A DNA stretch of 64,000 nucleotides from Sulfitobacter indolifex (GCF_022788655.1 NZ_CP084951.1:744001-808000), one strand, 5' to 3'; shown: positions 1-9,297, counted from the stretch's first letter. Notes: a model not told the origin generated them from the sequence alone. Program-made: numbers and translations.

Positions 1-1
1 C

Positions 2-706
2 CTTTTCCAGGCTGGGGCCATGTTGATCTATTTCGGCTGTCTGGCATTTTTGCCTATCGGCGTTGTGGTGGCGGGGCTGTTCACCTCGCCGCTGTTCGTG
101 TTGATGATCTCGGCCCTGTTTCAGGGCAAACGCGTCGGGCGCTGGCGGTGGGGTGCCGTGGCCGTGGGCTTTGCCGGGGCGTTGATGGTGATCCGACCCG
201 ACCCGTCCGACCTTGATCCCGTGGCCTTTCTGCCGCTTCTGGCTGGGGTGCTCTATGCCATCGGTGCTGTGGCAACGCGGGCGTGGTGCGAGGGCGAAAG
301 CACCATGGTCATGACCGCCGGGTTCTTTGGCATGTTGGCGGTGATGGGCGGGATTGGCATGCTGATCTTGCCGGGCGCCGAGGTGACGGGGGCGCAAGGC
401 TTCGTCAGCCGCACATGGGGGCCGCTGGATGGGGCGATGTGGTTCTGGATCGCGGTACAGGCCGTGGGCTCGCTGGTGGGCATTGGGCTGTTGGTGCGCG
501 GCTACCAATTGGGCGAGGCCGGGCATGTGGCGATCTTTGAGTATTCGTTGCTAATTTTCGCCAGTTTTTGGGCCTGGGTGCTTTGGGGGCAGACGGTCTC
601 AGCGCTTGGCTTTGTTGGCATGGCATTGATCGCGCTGGCGGGCGCGGTGATTGCCCTGCGCAGCGATGAGCCTTCGACCCTGCGCGCGCCGGAGGCAGTA
701 GAGTGA
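2..706 (+). CDS. DMT/EamA-family permease, 5' end outside the window
   Basis: Membrane transporter of the drug/metabolite (EamA) superfamily; substrate unknown. The reading frame is open to the left edge, so the N-terminus lies upstream; 234 residues are visible. The sequence alternates hydrophobic helices with short charged loops, for example LPIGVVVAGLFTSPLF and the C-terminal GFVGMALIALAGAVIALR, with a basic loop QGKRVGRWRW between. This fits the six or more C-terminal helices of a ten-helix DMT permease. Its TGA stop overlaps the GTG start of the following sulfotransferase, so the two are probably co-transcribed. An internal ATG at 20 could pass for a start, but the family is normally near 300 residues, so a partial gene is the better reading. 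Confidence 0.8.
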   Translation, partial: LFQAGAMLIYFGCLAFLPIGVVVAGLFTSPLFVLMISALFQGKRVGRWRWGAVAVGFAGALMVIRPDPSDLDPVAFLPLLAGVLYAIGAVATRAWCEGESTMVMTAGFFGMLAVMGGIGMLILPGAEVTGAQGFVSRTWGPLDGAMWFWIAVQAVGSLVGIGLLVRGYQLGEAGHVAIFEYSLLIFASFWAWVLWGQTVSALGFVGMALIALAGAVIALRSDEPSTLRAPEAVE

Positions 707-1350
707 TCATCAGCCGCGGCCGTCGCTACGCCTTTGTGCATATTCCTAAAACTGGGGGCACCTCGCTGGCCTTGGCGCTGGAGGGGCGGGCGATGAAGGA
801 CGATCTGATGCTGGGTGACACGCCCAAAGCGCTGAAACGGCGGCGGCGGTTGCAGGGGGGGCAGGCGGCGGGGCGGTTGTGGAAGCATTCCACGCTGGCA
901 GATATCGACGGGCTGGTATCGGCGGAGGAGTTGGACGGGTTGTTCTGCTTCACGCTGGTGCGCAACCCGTGGGATCGGGTGGCAAGCTATTACCGCTGGC
1001 TGCGCGGGCAGGGGTTTGAGCATCCGGCGGTGCGTCTGGCCAAGGCGGAGGATTTTGCAGGGTTCCTGCGGCATCCGCAGACGCGTGCGAGTTTGCGGGC
1101 GTGGCATGCGCGGCGGTATATGGAGGACGCGGCGGGGCGGGAGCGCTGTGATTTGTATATCCGGTTGGAGCATTTTTCTGAGGATGCGCAGCCGTTGTTT
1201 GCGCATCTAGGGTTTGAATTGGAATTGCCACGGGTGAATGCTTCGGCTCGCGAGGAGGCGGCGGCTTACACGCCAGAGTTGCGCGATATCGTGGCCGAGG
1301 TCTGCGCCGAGGATATCGCACGGTTTGGCTACGTTTACGGCGGCCCCTAA
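703..1350 (+). CDS. Sulfotransferase-family protein
   Basis: 215 residues, predicted PAPS-dependent sulfotransferase. The N-terminal HIPKTGGTSLALAL is the 5'-phosphosulfate-binding P-loop and VRNPWDRVASYYRWL near residue 87 is the 3'-phosphate-binding motif of the sulfotransferase family 2 fold. The acceptor is unknown; short bacterial members modify polysaccharides, lipids or small molecules. The GTG start at 703 overlaps the permease stop by four bases, which supports the start and implies translational coupling. The stop is followed at once by a REP-like repeat element. The pairing of a permease with a sulfotransferase gives no clear substrate hint. Confidence 0.8.
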   Translation: MIISRGRRYAFVHIPKTGGTSLALALEGRAMKDDLMLGDTPKALKRRRRLQGGQAAGRLWKHSTLADIDGLVSAEELDGLFCFTLVRNPWDRVASYYRWLRGQGFEHPAVRLAKAEDFAGFLRHPQTRASLRAWHARRYMEDAAGRERCDLYIRLEHFSEDAQPLFAHLGFELELPRVNASAREEAAAYTPELRDIVAEVCAEDIARFGYVYGGP

Positions 1351-1510
1351 GCCCGGAACCAAGCCGCAGGCGCCGGGCCATCGCCTGCCCGTCCCGGCGG
1401 GCTGGCGATTTGGTGAGGCTGGGTGCGACATTGAGAGCGCACATCATGGCCGAGACATAAAGTGGCATGAACGACCGTAATGATCGCCGACCCGCGGGCA
1501 GGCGATGACC
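1351..1510. repeat. REP-like intergenic element, copy A
   Basis: About 160 bp filling the space between the sulfotransferase stop and the fad terminator. Two hairpins of the same design, ATCGCC-NN-CCCG / CGGG-NN-GGCGAT, lie at about 1380-1410 and 1482-1507, separated by roughly 75 bp that include ATAAAGTGGCATGAAC (1457-1472). The outer halves GGCCATCGCCTGCCCG (1377-1392) and the complement of 1495-1510 match at 15 of 16 positions in inverted orientation. The whole block reappears, inverted, at 22814-22989. Confidence 0.8.
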
Positions 1511-1521
1511 CTTGTGGTCCC

Positions 1522-1547
1522 AATAAAAAGGGGCGCCGAAGCGCCCC
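1522..1547 (-). terminator. Rho-independent terminator of the fad gene block
   Basis: Read on the minus strand: GGGGCGC stem, TTCG loop, GCGCCCC, then a T-rich run TTTTTATT. It follows the fadJ-type stop by a few bases. Confidence 0.85.
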
Positions 1548-1553
1548 GATCTA

Positions 1554-3758
1554 TCAAGCTGCCTTTGTGGCATCCGGGTTGAACCGCCCGTAAAAGCTCT
1601 GCCCCTTGCTCGCCATCTCGCGCAGCAACTCCGGGCAAGCAAACCGCTCACCGAACTTCTCAGTCAACTGGTCGCAACGTTCCGCGGCATAGGGCGCGCC
1701 GATCATGTCGAGCCAGCTCAGCGGGCCACCGGACCAAGGCGCGAAGCCCCAGCCGAGGATCGCCCCAACGTCACCCTCGCGGATGTCCATCAGCACGCCT
1801 TCCTCAAGCGCCCGCACAGCTTCCAGTACTTGGCTGAAGAGCAGTCGGTGCTGCACCTCAATCAGATCGGGCTGCTGCTCGGCCACGGGATACTTGTCCC
1901 CCATGCCCTTCCACAGACCCTCGCGCTTGCCCTTGGCGTCATAGCTGTAGAAACCAGCGTTCGCCTTGCGGCCCAAACGGCCCTCGCTCTCCATCCAGAA
2001 GACCAGCGGGTCGATGTCATCGTTCGGATAGTCCGCACCCATCGCTGCCTTGGTCGCGCGGGCAATCTTGGCGCCGAGATCAATCGAGGTCTCGTCCATC
2101 AACTGCAACGGCCCCAGCGGCATGCCAACGAGCTTGGCGGCATTCTCGATCAACGCGGGCTCAACGCCCTCTTGGACCATGCGCACACCCTCGTTGATAT
2201 AGGGGATGATGCAGCGGTTGGCGTAGAAGAAGCGCGCGTCGTTCACCACGATCGGCGTCTTGCGGATCTGGCGCACATAGTCGAGCGCCTTGGCCACGGC
2301 CCGGTCGCCGGTCTGCTTGCCCTTAATGATCTCTACCAGCAGCATCTTTTCAACGGGCGAGAAGAAGTGGATCCCGATGAACTGCTCCTGACGGCTCGAC
2401 GCTTTCGCCAGATCGGTGATCGGCAGGGTCGAGGTGTTAGAGGCAAAGATGCAATCTTCGGGGATCACGGCTTCGACTTTCTGGGTCATCTCAGCCTTCA
2501 CTTTGGGGTCTTCGAAAACGGCCTCAATGATTAGGTCACAGCCTTTCAGCGCATCCAGATCGGTGGTCGCAGTGATCAGGTTCAGCGCGGCCTCTTTCTT
2601 CTCCGCGGTCGATTTCTTCCGGGCGATGCCCTTGTCGAAATAGCTCGCGGAATAGGCTTTGCCCTTATCGGCGGCTTCCTGCGTCTGGTCGACCAGTACG
2701 ACTTCGATGCCCGCTTGGGCCGACACCAGCGTGATGCCCGCACCCATCATGCCTGCACCCAGAACGCCCAGTTTCTTCACGCGCTGGTCCGGCACACCTT
2801 CAGGACGCACAGCACCCTTCTCCAACGCTTCTTTGTTGAGGAAGAGCGAGCGGATCATATTGCCCGAGGACGGGTTCATCAGAACATTGGTGAACCAGCG
2901 TGCTTCGATCTTGAGCGCCGTGTCGAAAGGCACCAGCGCACCTTCATAGACCGCCGAGAGCAACGCCTTGGCCGCCGGATAGACGCCCTGCGTCTTGCCG
3001 TTGACCATGGCCGAGGCACCCACAAAGGTCATGAAACCCGCCGGGTGATAAGGCGCACCGCCGGGCATCTTGTAGCCCTTGGCATCCCACGGTTTCACCA
3101 GATCGGCGTCTTTGGCGCCCAACACCCAGTCACGCGCGGCGGCCATCGGGTCATCGCTGACCTCATCCAAAATACCGGCTTTAACGGCAGCGTCGGGGCT
3201 GACCATCTTGCCTTCGAGCAGGAAGGGCGAGGCCGCCATCGCGCCAAGCTTGCGCACCATCCGCGTGGTGCCACCGGCACCCGGGAAAATCCCAACGAGG
3301 ATTTCAGGCAAGCCGATGCGCGCCTTGGGATTGTTGGCGGCAAACGTCCGATGTGTGGCCAATGGTAGTTCCAACCCGATGCCCGCCGCCGTGCCGGGGA
3401 TCACGCAGGCCACAGGCTTGCCGCCCTTGTTGGTCTTCGGGTCCATACCTGCGCGTTCGATCTTGCGCAGCAGGGCGTGCATTTTCATCGTGCCCTCGAA
3501 CAGCCCCTTGGCCGGATCGTCGCCCGCATCGTCTTTCATCTTGGCCAGCAGGTTGAGGTCCATGCCGCCGGCAAAAGACCCTTCCTTGCCAGAGGTGATG
3601 ATGATGCCCTTCACGGCGTCATCGGCCAGCGCATCGTCGATGTGCGTTTCCAGATCACGCAGCCCGTCAAAGGACATCACGTTCATGCTCTTGCCCGGCA
3701 CGTCCCATGTGATGGTGGCGATGCCCTCGGCGTCTTTATTCAATGTAAAATCGGTCAT
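1554..3758 (-). CDS. fadJ: Two-domain enoyl-CoA hydratase / 3-hydroxyacyl-CoA dehydrogenase
   Basis: 734 residues carrying two steps of fatty-acid beta-oxidation. Residues 1 to about 190 are a crotonase domain (FAGGMDLNLLAKM oxyanion-hole region, GLPEILVGIFPGAGGT with the catalytic Glu). From about residue 330 comes the NAD-binding Rossmann motif KKLGVLGAGMMGAG, then IGIHFFSPVEKMLLVEII with the catalytic His, and the C-terminal dehydrogenase domain. Length and domain order fit FadB/FadJ. The start at 3758 is chosen because GAGGGAGAGACC precedes the ATG; an in-frame start 15 bases upstream is less well placed. Last gene of a minus-strand fad block that also holds the thiolase. FadB and FadJ cannot be separated by eye, so the symbol is approximate. 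Confidence 0.93.
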   Translation of the reverse strand: MTDFTLNKDAEGIATITWDVPGKSMNVMSFDGLRDLETHIDDALADDAVKGIIITSGKEGSFAGGMDLNLLAKMKDDAGDDPAKGLFEGTMKMHALLRKIERAGMDPKTNKGGKPVACVIPGTAAGIGLELPLATHRTFAANNPKARIGLPEILVGIFPGAGGTTRMVRKLGAMAASPFLLEGKMVSPDAAVKAGILDEVSDDPMAAARDWVLGAKDADLVKPWDAKGYKMPGGAPYHPAGFMTFVGASAMVNGKTQGVYPAAKALLSAVYEGALVPFDTALKIEARWFTNVLMNPSSGNMIRSLFLNKEALEKGAVRPEGVPDQRVKKLGVLGAGMMGAGITLVSAQAGIEVVLVDQTQEAADKGKAYSASYFDKGIARKKSTAEKKEAALNLITATTDLDALKGCDLIIEAVFEDPKVKAEMTQKVEAVIPEDCIFASNTSTLPITDLAKASSRQEQFIGIHFFSPVEKMLLVEIIKGKQTGDRAVAKALDYVRQIRKTPIVVNDARFFYANRCIIPYINEGVRMVQEGVEPALIENAAKLVGMPLGPLQLMDETSIDLGAKIARATKAAMGADYPNDDIDPLVFWMESEGRLGRKANAGFYSYDAKGKREGLWKGMGDKYPVAEQQPDLIEVQHRLLFSQVLEAVRALEEGVLMDIREGDVGAILGWGFAPWSGGPLSWLDMIGAPYAAERCDQLTEKFGERFACPELLREMASKGQSFYGRFNPDATKAA

Positions 3759-3778
3759 TGGTCTCTCCCTCAAATGGG

Positions 3779-4075
3779 TTAGGGGCGCTGAAACGTGTAG
3801 CCAGCGAATTTTTCCAGCAGCGTCTCGATCAGGGCCAGCGTGGCTTCGGGGCCCGCGTCACAGTCATCGGCACTGAGCAGGATGCGTTTGGACTGGCCAA
3901 AGGCTTCGCGGTCAAAGCTGTCACTGGGATCGTCGCGGTGTTTGAAGAATAGGGCAGGGTCGGTGCTATAGAGCCGCACATAATCGCCACCGCGTTCGAC
4001 CTTGATCTGCAGGTCCGGCGTGCCACGGGCCGCGGCAAGCGCCGCAACCGCGTGGAAAGGATGATCCGAGGCCAT
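3779..4075 (-). CDS. Hypothetical 98-residue protein inside the fad operon
   Basis: No family recognised. The protein begins MASDHPFHAVAALAAARGTP and has a predicted mixed alpha/beta character with a central YVRLYSTDPALFFKH segment and a C-terminal helix ATLALIETLLEKFAG; there is no signal peptide or membrane helix. Its ATG overlaps the thiolase stop by one base (TAATG) and it ends 20 bases before the fadJ-type start, so it is translated within the thiolase-dehydrogenase transcript. That position suggests a role tied to acyl-CoA metabolism, but this is context only. A longer frame running back to 4123 would lie inside the thiolase and is not used. Confidence 0.75.
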   Translation of the reverse strand: MASDHPFHAVAALAAARGTPDLQIKVERGGDYVRLYSTDPALFFKHRDDPSDSFDREAFGQSKRILLSADDCDAGPEATLALIETLLEKFAGYTFQRP

Positions 4076-5289
4076 TAGACGCGCTCGATGATGGTTGCGG
4101 CACCCATGCCGGACGCGATGCAAAGCGTGGCGAGGCCCACTTCCTTGTCCGCGCGTTCCATCTCATCGAGCAGAATGCCGATGATCATCGCACCGGTGGC
4201 CCCCAGTGGGTGACCCATGGCAATGCCGCCGCCGTTCACGTTCACCTTGCTATCGTCCACGTCAAAGGCCTGCATGAAACGCATGACAACGGCGGCAAAG
4301 GCTTCGTTGACCTCGAACAGATCAATGTCACCGATATTCATGCCGTTGTCCTTGAGGATTTTCTCGGTCACCGGGACCGGGCCGGTCAGCATGATGGTCG
4401 GGTCGGTGCCGATCTTGGCCGTGGCGCGGATGCGGGCGCGGGGCTTCAGACCGTGTTTTTCACCAAACTCCTTGTTGCCGATCAACACGGCAGCGGCCCC
4501 ATCAACGATGCCGGACGAGTTGCCGGCGTGGTGGATATGGTTGATCCGCTCCAGATGCGGGTATTTCATCAGCGCAATTTTGTCGAAGCCGGGCATGACT
4601 TCACCCATCTGCTGGAACGCCGGGTTCAAGCCGCCAAGCGACTGCATATCGGTTTGCGGGCGCATGTATTCGTCACGGTCCAAAATCGCGAGGCCGTTCT
4701 GATCGCGCACGGTGATCACGGATTTGTCAAAGCGGCCCTCTTCCCAAGCCCGCGCCGCGCGCTGCTGAGACTGCATGGCCAATTGATCCGCCTCATCGCG
4801 GGTGAAGCCGAACTCGGTCGCGATAATGTCCGCCGAGATGCCCTGCGGGACGAAGTATTTCTCCATCGCCAGCGTTGGGTCTACGGCAATCGCCGCACCA
4901 TCAGCGCCCATGGCCACGCGGCCCATCATCTCGACCCCGCCCGCGATATAGCCGTCACCCGCGCCGCCTCTGACTTGGTTGGCGGCAAGGTTCACAGCTT
5001 CCATACCAGAGGCGCAGAAACGGTTGATCGCCAAACCGGGGATGCGCTCATCTAGGTCCGAGGCCAGCACGGCAGAGCGGGCCAGACAGCCGCCCTGTTC
5101 CATGACTTGGGTCACATTGCCCCAGATCACATCCTCAACAGCGTGACCTTCAAGGTTGTTGCGCTCCTTGAGGGCATTCAGCGTCAAGGCCGAGAGGCGC
5201 AGCGACGTGACTTCGTGCAGCGCGCCGTCCTTGCGGCCTTTGCCACGGGGGGTGCGCAGGGCGTCGTAGATATAAGCGTCTTGGGTCAT
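4075..5289 (-). CDS. fadA: Acetyl-CoA acyltransferase (thiolase)
   Basis: 404 residues; thiolytic cleavage of 3-ketoacyl-CoA, last step of beta-oxidation. Motifs: NRFCASGMEAVNLAANQV with the nucleophilic Cys in the N-terminal half, NVNGGGIAMGHPLGATGA with the catalytic His, and C-terminal CIASGMGAATIIERV with the second Cys. The start at 5289 (MTQDAYIYD) lies eight bases after GGAGG; an ATG six bases earlier is too close to it. Co-directional with the small gene and the FadJ-type enzyme, the usual partner. A biosynthetic acetyl-CoA acetyltransferase is possible from sequence, but context favours degradation. Confidence 0.9.
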   Translation of the reverse strand: MTQDAYIYDALRTPRGKGRKDGALHEVTSLRLSALTLNALKERNNLEGHAVEDVIWGNVTQVMEQGGCLARSAVLASDLDERIPGLAINRFCASGMEAVNLAANQVRGGAGDGYIAGGVEMMGRVAMGADGAAIAVDPTLAMEKYFVPQGISADIIATEFGFTRDEADQLAMQSQQRAARAWEEGRFDKSVITVRDQNGLAILDRDEYMRPQTDMQSLGGLNPAFQQMGEVMPGFDKIALMKYPHLERINHIHHAGNSSGIVDGAAAVLIGNKEFGEKHGLKPRARIRATAKIGTDPTIMLTGPVPVTEKILKDNGMNIGDIDLFEVNEAFAAVVMRFMQAFDVDDSKVNVNGGGIAMGHPLGATGAMIIGILLDEMERADKEVGLATLCIASGMGAATIIERV

Positions 5290-5306
5290 GTTCATGTCCT
5301 CCGGGA

Positions 5307-5945
5307 TCAAGCGCGGTCAGCAGGGCTGCCGGGCATCAGGTCGTATGGGGCTTTCCAGCCCGGTGTTTCACTCAGACGCGTGAGCCACGCGTCGATATGC
5401 GGCCAGTCGCTACGGTCGAAGCCGAAAGGTTCGGGGTAATAAAGATACCCGCAACAGCTCAGGTCCGCGTTGGTTAATTCGTCGCCCACGATCCAGTCGC
5501 GGCCATCGAGATGATCGTTCAGCACTGCGTAGGCTGCCTTAAGCCGTCCTTGGCTAAAGGCGATGACCTCTGCAGGGCGTTTGTCCTCGGGTAGAAAGTT
5601 CATCAAAAAACGAGTCATCCCGGCCACGCCACTAAGCTTGTGGTTATCCCATAGCACCCACCGCAGGATTTCACGCCGTTCCGTCGCGTCGCGCCCGCCG
5701 AATTTTCCTGACTTTTCCGCTACGTAATCCTGAATTACACCCGATTGGGTTAGGCGCAGATCACCGTCGACCATCACTGGCGCTTCGCCCATATTATTGA
5801 TCTCTGCGCGGTAATCAGGCTGGCGCGTCTGGCCGCCGAAGAAATCTACCTTCACCGGCTCCCAGTCTAGTCCTGAGAGTTCCAAAGCGAGCGCAGCTTT
5901 GTAGGCATTACCGGATTCACCAAAGCAATAGAGCTGAATGGTCAC
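5307..5945 (-). CDS. Glutathione S-transferase family protein
   Basis: 212 residues. N-terminal thioredoxin-like domain IQLYCFGESGNAYKAALALE, with the cis-Pro element GEAPVMVDGDLRLTQSGVI typical of glutathione binding (xxPV..D....ES), then an all-helical C-terminal domain ending in DAWLTRLSETPGWKAPY. A GTG start at 5945 is chosen because GAGGAGG stands about eight bases upstream; a longer frame starts further back without a ribosome site. It precedes the thiolase by 17 bases, so it probably belongs to the same operon. Substrate unknown; GSTs in such operons may remove reactive acyl intermediates (inference). Confidence 0.85.
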   Translation of the reverse strand: MTIQLYCFGESGNAYKAALALELSGLDWEPVKVDFFGGQTRQPDYRAEINNMGEAPVMVDGDLRLTQSGVIQDYVAEKSGKFGGRDATERREILRWVLWDNHKLSGVAGMTRFLMNFLPEDKRPAEVIAFSQGRLKAAYAVLNDHLDGRDWIVGDELTNADLSCCGYLYYPEPFGFDRSDWPHIDAWLTRLSETPGWKAPYDLMPGSPADRA

Positions 5946-5990
5946 GTTGTTCTCCTCCTCATTCTGTTGGCGCCCGCTGCACATTCGGAC

Positions 5991-6051
5991 GGTATTTTTA
6001 AAAGGATGAAGGGGGCAGAGTGGGCCATATCTTCATCCTTTCTTAAATACC
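5991..6051. repeat. Inverted-repeat element with GGTATTT...GGATGAAG arms
   Basis: Left arm 5991-6011 and right arm 6031-6051 are inverted repeats matching at 18 of 21 positions; the spacer is 19 bp. The arm consensus GGTATTT-N3-AAAGGATGAA recurs at 60701 and, inverted, at 60853. It lies between the acyl-CoA dehydrogenase stop and the GST start, so a transcript would carry a long hairpin with no following T-run. Confidence 0.75.
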
Positions 6052-6081
6052 TCTGCGCGGCGGTCGGGCCCTGGCGCGCGG

Positions 6082-7230
6082 TTAAAGGCTGCGCGCGATC
6101 AGTTCCTTCATGATCTCATTGGTGCCACCATAGATCCGTTGCACCCGCGCGTCGGCCCACATTTCACCAACGGCATATTCCTGCATGAAGCCGTAGCCGC
6201 CGTGCAGTTGCAAGCACGCATCGAGCACTTCGCCTTGGGTGTCGGTGAGCCAATATTTCTGCATCGCGGCTTTATCGACGGTCAACTCGCCGCGCAGGTG
6301 CTCGCTGATGCATTCGTCGAGGAATGCCCGCGACACGGCGGTCTTGGTTTTGACCTCGGCCAATTGGAAGCGGGTGTTCTGAAACTGAGTCAGCGGGCCG
6401 CCGAAGGCTTCGCGCTCTTTGCAGTAGGCGATCGTGCGGGCCACGGCGCCTTCCATCGCTCCCACCGCGCCGCAGCCGATGATCAGCCGTTCTTGGGGAA
6501 GTTGCTTCATCATCTGGTAGAAGCCTTGGCCTTCTTCTTGGCCGAGGATGTTTTCGGGCGCAATTTCGACGTTGTCGAAGAACAGTTCCGAGGTGTCCGC
6601 CGCGGGCAGGCCGATCTTGTCGAGGTTGCGGCCGCGTTGAAAACCCTGTGCGCCGCCGGTTTCGACGACGACGAGCGAGACGCCTTTGGAGCCTTCCTTG
6701 GGATCGGTCTTGGCGGCGACAATGATTAGGTTTGCGTGTTGGCCGTTTGTGATGAAAGTTTTTTGGCCCGACAGTTTATACGCATTGCCGTCGCGCACGG
6801 CCTTGGTCTTGATCCGCTGCACGTCAGAGCCGGTGGAGGGTTCGGTCATCGCGAGTGCGCCGACAAGCTCGCCCGAAACCATCTTGGGCAGCCAGCGTTT
6901 CTTCTGGTCTTCGGTGCCATAGGCGAGGATGTAATGCGCCACGATGCCGGAATGGATGCCGTGGCCCCAAGAGGCGAGGTTGGCGCGGGAGCCTTCGATT
7001 AGGATCGCGGCTTCGTGGCCAAAATCACCACCGGCGCCGCCGTATTCTTCGGGCACTGAGGGGCAAAGCAGGCCGAGCTCACCGGCTTGGACCCATGTCT
7101 CGCGGTCCATCTGGCCTTGCTTGCGCCATTTCTCGAATTTGGGCGCCCATTCGGTGTTGATGAACTGCGCCGTCATATCGGCGATCATCTGGTGTTCATC
7201 GGTCATCCATGTGGATGTTTTGTTCTGCAT
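6082..7230 (-). CDS. Acyl-CoA dehydrogenase, long-chain type
   Basis: 382 residues, FAD-dependent first step of acyl-CoA oxidation. The family signature [18 protein letters not shown] is in the middle and the C-terminus reads [17 protein letters not shown]. Here the Glu of the MCAD-type YEGT motif is Gly, as in long-chain and isovaleryl-CoA dehydrogenases, where the catalytic Glu sits earlier; a candidate is the Glu in [16 protein letters not shown]. The start follows GGGGAGGGGG. Upstream by 24 bases is a small unknown gene and then a second acyl-CoA dehydrogenase, all on the same strand. Chain-length preference cannot be read from sequence. Confidence 0.9.
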   Translation of the reverse strand: MQNKTSTWMTDEHQMIADMTAQFINTEWAPKFEKWRKQGQMDRETWVQAGELGLLCPSVPEEYGGAGGDFGHEAAILIEGSRANLASWGHGIHSGIVAHYILAYGTEDQKKRWLPKMVSGELVGALAMTEPSTGSDVQRIKTKAVRDGNAYKLSGQKTFITNGQHANLIIVAAKTDPKEGSKGVSLVVVETGGAQGFQRGRNLDKIGLPAADTSELFFDNVEIAPENILGQEEGQGFYQMMKQLPQERLIIGCGAVGAMEGAVARTIAYCKEREAFGGPLTQFQNTRFQLAEVKTKTAVSRAFLDECISEHLRGELTVDKAAMQKYWLTDTQGEVLDACLQLHGGYGFMQEYAVGEMWADARVQRIYGGTNEIMKELIARSL

Positions 7231-7253
7231 CTTCTGGCCCCCTCCCCAAGGGT

Positions 7254-7466
7254 TCAGCGTTTGCGGGCATCCAGTTCAGCGTTGAACAGGCGCAGCCGCG
7301 CGGTCAGGTTTTCTTCGTTCATGACCGAGTTGAAATTCTCGAACAGGAACGACAGTGCTTCCCCTTCATCAAGACCTGCATCCGTGCTGAACTTCTTGAG
7401 CCTGCGGTAGCCTTCTTCGGTCATAGCGACGGGGAAGCGGCGGGTCAGGCGGAAGCGTTTGGGCAT
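7254..7466 (-). CDS. Hypothetical 70-residue basic protein between two acyl-CoA dehydrogenase genes
   Basis: Begins [20 protein letters not shown] and continues with helical [20 protein letters not shown] and a C-terminal charged helix. The basic beta-like N-terminus followed by two helices vaguely recalls ribbon-helix-helix proteins, but no family is recognised. GGAGAG precedes the ATG at 7466. Spacing of 24 bases to the dehydrogenase downstream and 49 bases from the one upstream suggests it is part of the operon. It could be a small regulator or an accessory protein. Confidence 0.65.
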   Translation of the reverse strand: MPKRFRLTRRFPVAMTEEGYRRLKKFSTDAGLDEGEALSFLFENFNSVMNEENLTARLRLFNAELDARKR

Positions 7467-7515
7467 GGTCTCTCCGGGTGTTGGGCAGGGTGGGGGCGTA
7501 CCCCCACCACCCGTT

Positions 7516-9297
7516 TTAGAAGTTTGCGGCCTCCAGCGCCATGACTGTGTCCGCGCCCGATTGGATGCGGGTCAGGTGCAGGGCCGTGGCGGGCAGTTGC
7601 CGTGCCATATAGTAGCGCCCGGTTGCGAGTTTCGTCTCGTAGAACGTGGCGTCGCCGCTGCCGGTCTTGAGGGCTTCTTTCGCAGCCAAACCCATTTTGG
7701 CCCACATCAGGCCCAAGCAGACATGGCCGAACATATGCATGAAGTCATTGGAGCCCGCGAGCGCGTTGTTGGGGTTCTTCATGCCGTTCTGCATGAAGTA
7801 CATGCCCGCCGATTGCAGGTCTTTGCTCGCTGCTTTCAATGGGTCAAGGAAGGCCGCGTCGAACTCGGCGTCTTGGCCTGCGTTGTCTTTAATGAAGCCT
7901 TTGACCAGATCGAAGAAGGCCATGACGTGTTTGCCGCCGTCTTGGGCCAGTTTGCGACCCACGAGGTCCAGCGCCTGCACGCCGTTGGCGCCTTCGTAGA
8001 TCTGGGCGATCCGGGCGTCGCGGGTGAACTGGGACATGCCCCATTCTTCGATATAGCCGTGGCCGCCGTAGACCTGCTGGGCCTTCACGGTCATGTCGTA
8101 GCCTTGATCGGTCAGGAAACCCTTGATGACAGGCGTTAGCAGCGACACCAGACCGTCGGCGTCTTTGTCATCGGCGCGGTGGGCGGCGTCGATCATCGTC
8201 GCACCCCAGAGGATGAAGGCGCGGGCGGCTTCGACAAAGCTTTTCTGGTCCATCAGAGAACGGCGGATGTCGGGGTGTACGATCAGCGGGTCAGCCGCTT
8301 TTTCGGGCGCCACGGCACCGGTCACGGCGCGGCCTTGCAGGCGATCGTTGGCGTAGATCACCGCGTTTTGGTAGGCGACTTCTGCCTGTGCCAGACCCTG
8401 CATGCCGACGCCGACGCGGGCCTCATTCATCATGGTGAACATAGCGCGCATGCCTTTGTGCTCGGTCCCCAGCAGGTAGCCGGTGGCACCGTCGTAGTTC
8501 ATCACGCAGGTTGAGTTGCCGTGGATGCCCATTTTTTCCTCAATGGAGCCGACGGAGACGCCGTTGCGCTCGCCAAGGCTACCGTCTTCCTTGACCATGA
8601 ACTTCGGCACGATGAAGAGCGACACGCCCTTGATGCCCTCAGGCCCACCTTCGATCTTGGCCAGCACCAGATGGATGATGTTGTCGGCCATGTCGTGTTC
8701 GCCCGAGGAGATGAAGATCTTCTGGCCGGAGATTTTGTAGCTGCCGTCGTCCTGTGGGACTGCTTTGGTGCGCATCAGGCCCAGATCGGTGCCGCAATGC
8801 GGCTCGGTCAGGTTCATGGTACCGGTCCATTCGCAGGAGACCATCTTGGGCAGATAGGTGTCTTTCTGTGCGTCGGTGCCATGGGCGAGGATCGCGGAGG
8901 CCGCGCCGTGGGTCAGGCCTTGGTACATGGTAAAGGCTTGGTTCGCGGCAGAGAACATCTCGCCGACGGCGGTGCCGATGACATAAGGCATGTTCTGCCC
9001 GCCGTATTGCTCGGGCATGTCGAGACCGGGCCAGCCACCTTCTTTGACCTTCTCAAAGGCTTCTTTGAAACCCTTGGGCGTATAGACCACACCATTTTCC
9101 AGACGGCAGCCTTCCTTGTCGCCCACGGCGTTCAGCGGAGCGAGGACTTCGGAGGTCAGCTTGCCCGCTTCGTCAAGGATGGCGGCGGTGAAATCAGGCT
9201 CCAGCTCATCATAGCCGGGTGTCTTGCTTTCGGTGACTTTCAGCACGTCATGCAGAACGAATTGCAGGTCTTTGGTGGGGGCTGTGTAGCTGGGCAT
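7516..9297 (-). CDS. Acyl-CoA dehydrogenase, DmdC-like (593 residues)
   Basis: Long acyl-CoA dehydrogenase with the usual three domains plus a C-terminal extension of about 120 residues, as in DmdC, the 3-methylmercaptopropionyl-CoA dehydrogenase of DMSP demethylation, and in related FadE proteins. Visible motifs: [36 protein letters not shown], and [21 protein letters not shown] with the catalytic Glu in YEGA. The N-terminal [19 protein letters not shown] is characteristic of the group. GGAGAG precedes the start. It sits directly downstream of a LiuR-type MerR gene. Roseobacters carry several paralogues and only some act on the DMSP intermediate, so no symbol is given. Confidence 0.88.
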   Translation of the reverse strand: MPSYTAPTKDLQFVLHDVLKVTESKTPGYDELEPDFTAAILDEAGKLTSEVLAPLNAVGDKEGCRLENGVVYTPKGFKEAFEKVKEGGWPGLDMPEQYGGQNMPYVIGTAVGEMFSAANQAFTMYQGLTHGAASAILAHGTDAQKDTYLPKMVSCEWTGTMNLTEPHCGTDLGLMRTKAVPQDDGSYKISGQKIFISSGEHDMADNIIHLVLAKIEGGPEGIKGVSLFIVPKFMVKEDGSLGERNGVSVGSIEEKMGIHGNSTCVMNYDGATGYLLGTEHKGMRAMFTMMNEARVGVGMQGLAQAEVAYQNAVIYANDRLQGRAVTGAVAPEKAADPLIVHPDIRRSLMDQKSFVEAARAFILWGATMIDAAHRADDKDADGLVSLLTPVIKGFLTDQGYDMTVKAQQVYGGHGYIEEWGMSQFTRDARIAQIYEGANGVQALDLVGRKLAQDGGKHVMAFFDLVKGFIKDNAGQDAEFDAAFLDPLKAASKDLQSAGMYFMQNGMKNPNNALAGSNDFMHMFGHVCLGLMWAKMGLAAKEALKTGSGDATFYETKLATGRYYMARQLPATALHLTRIQSGADTVMALEAANF

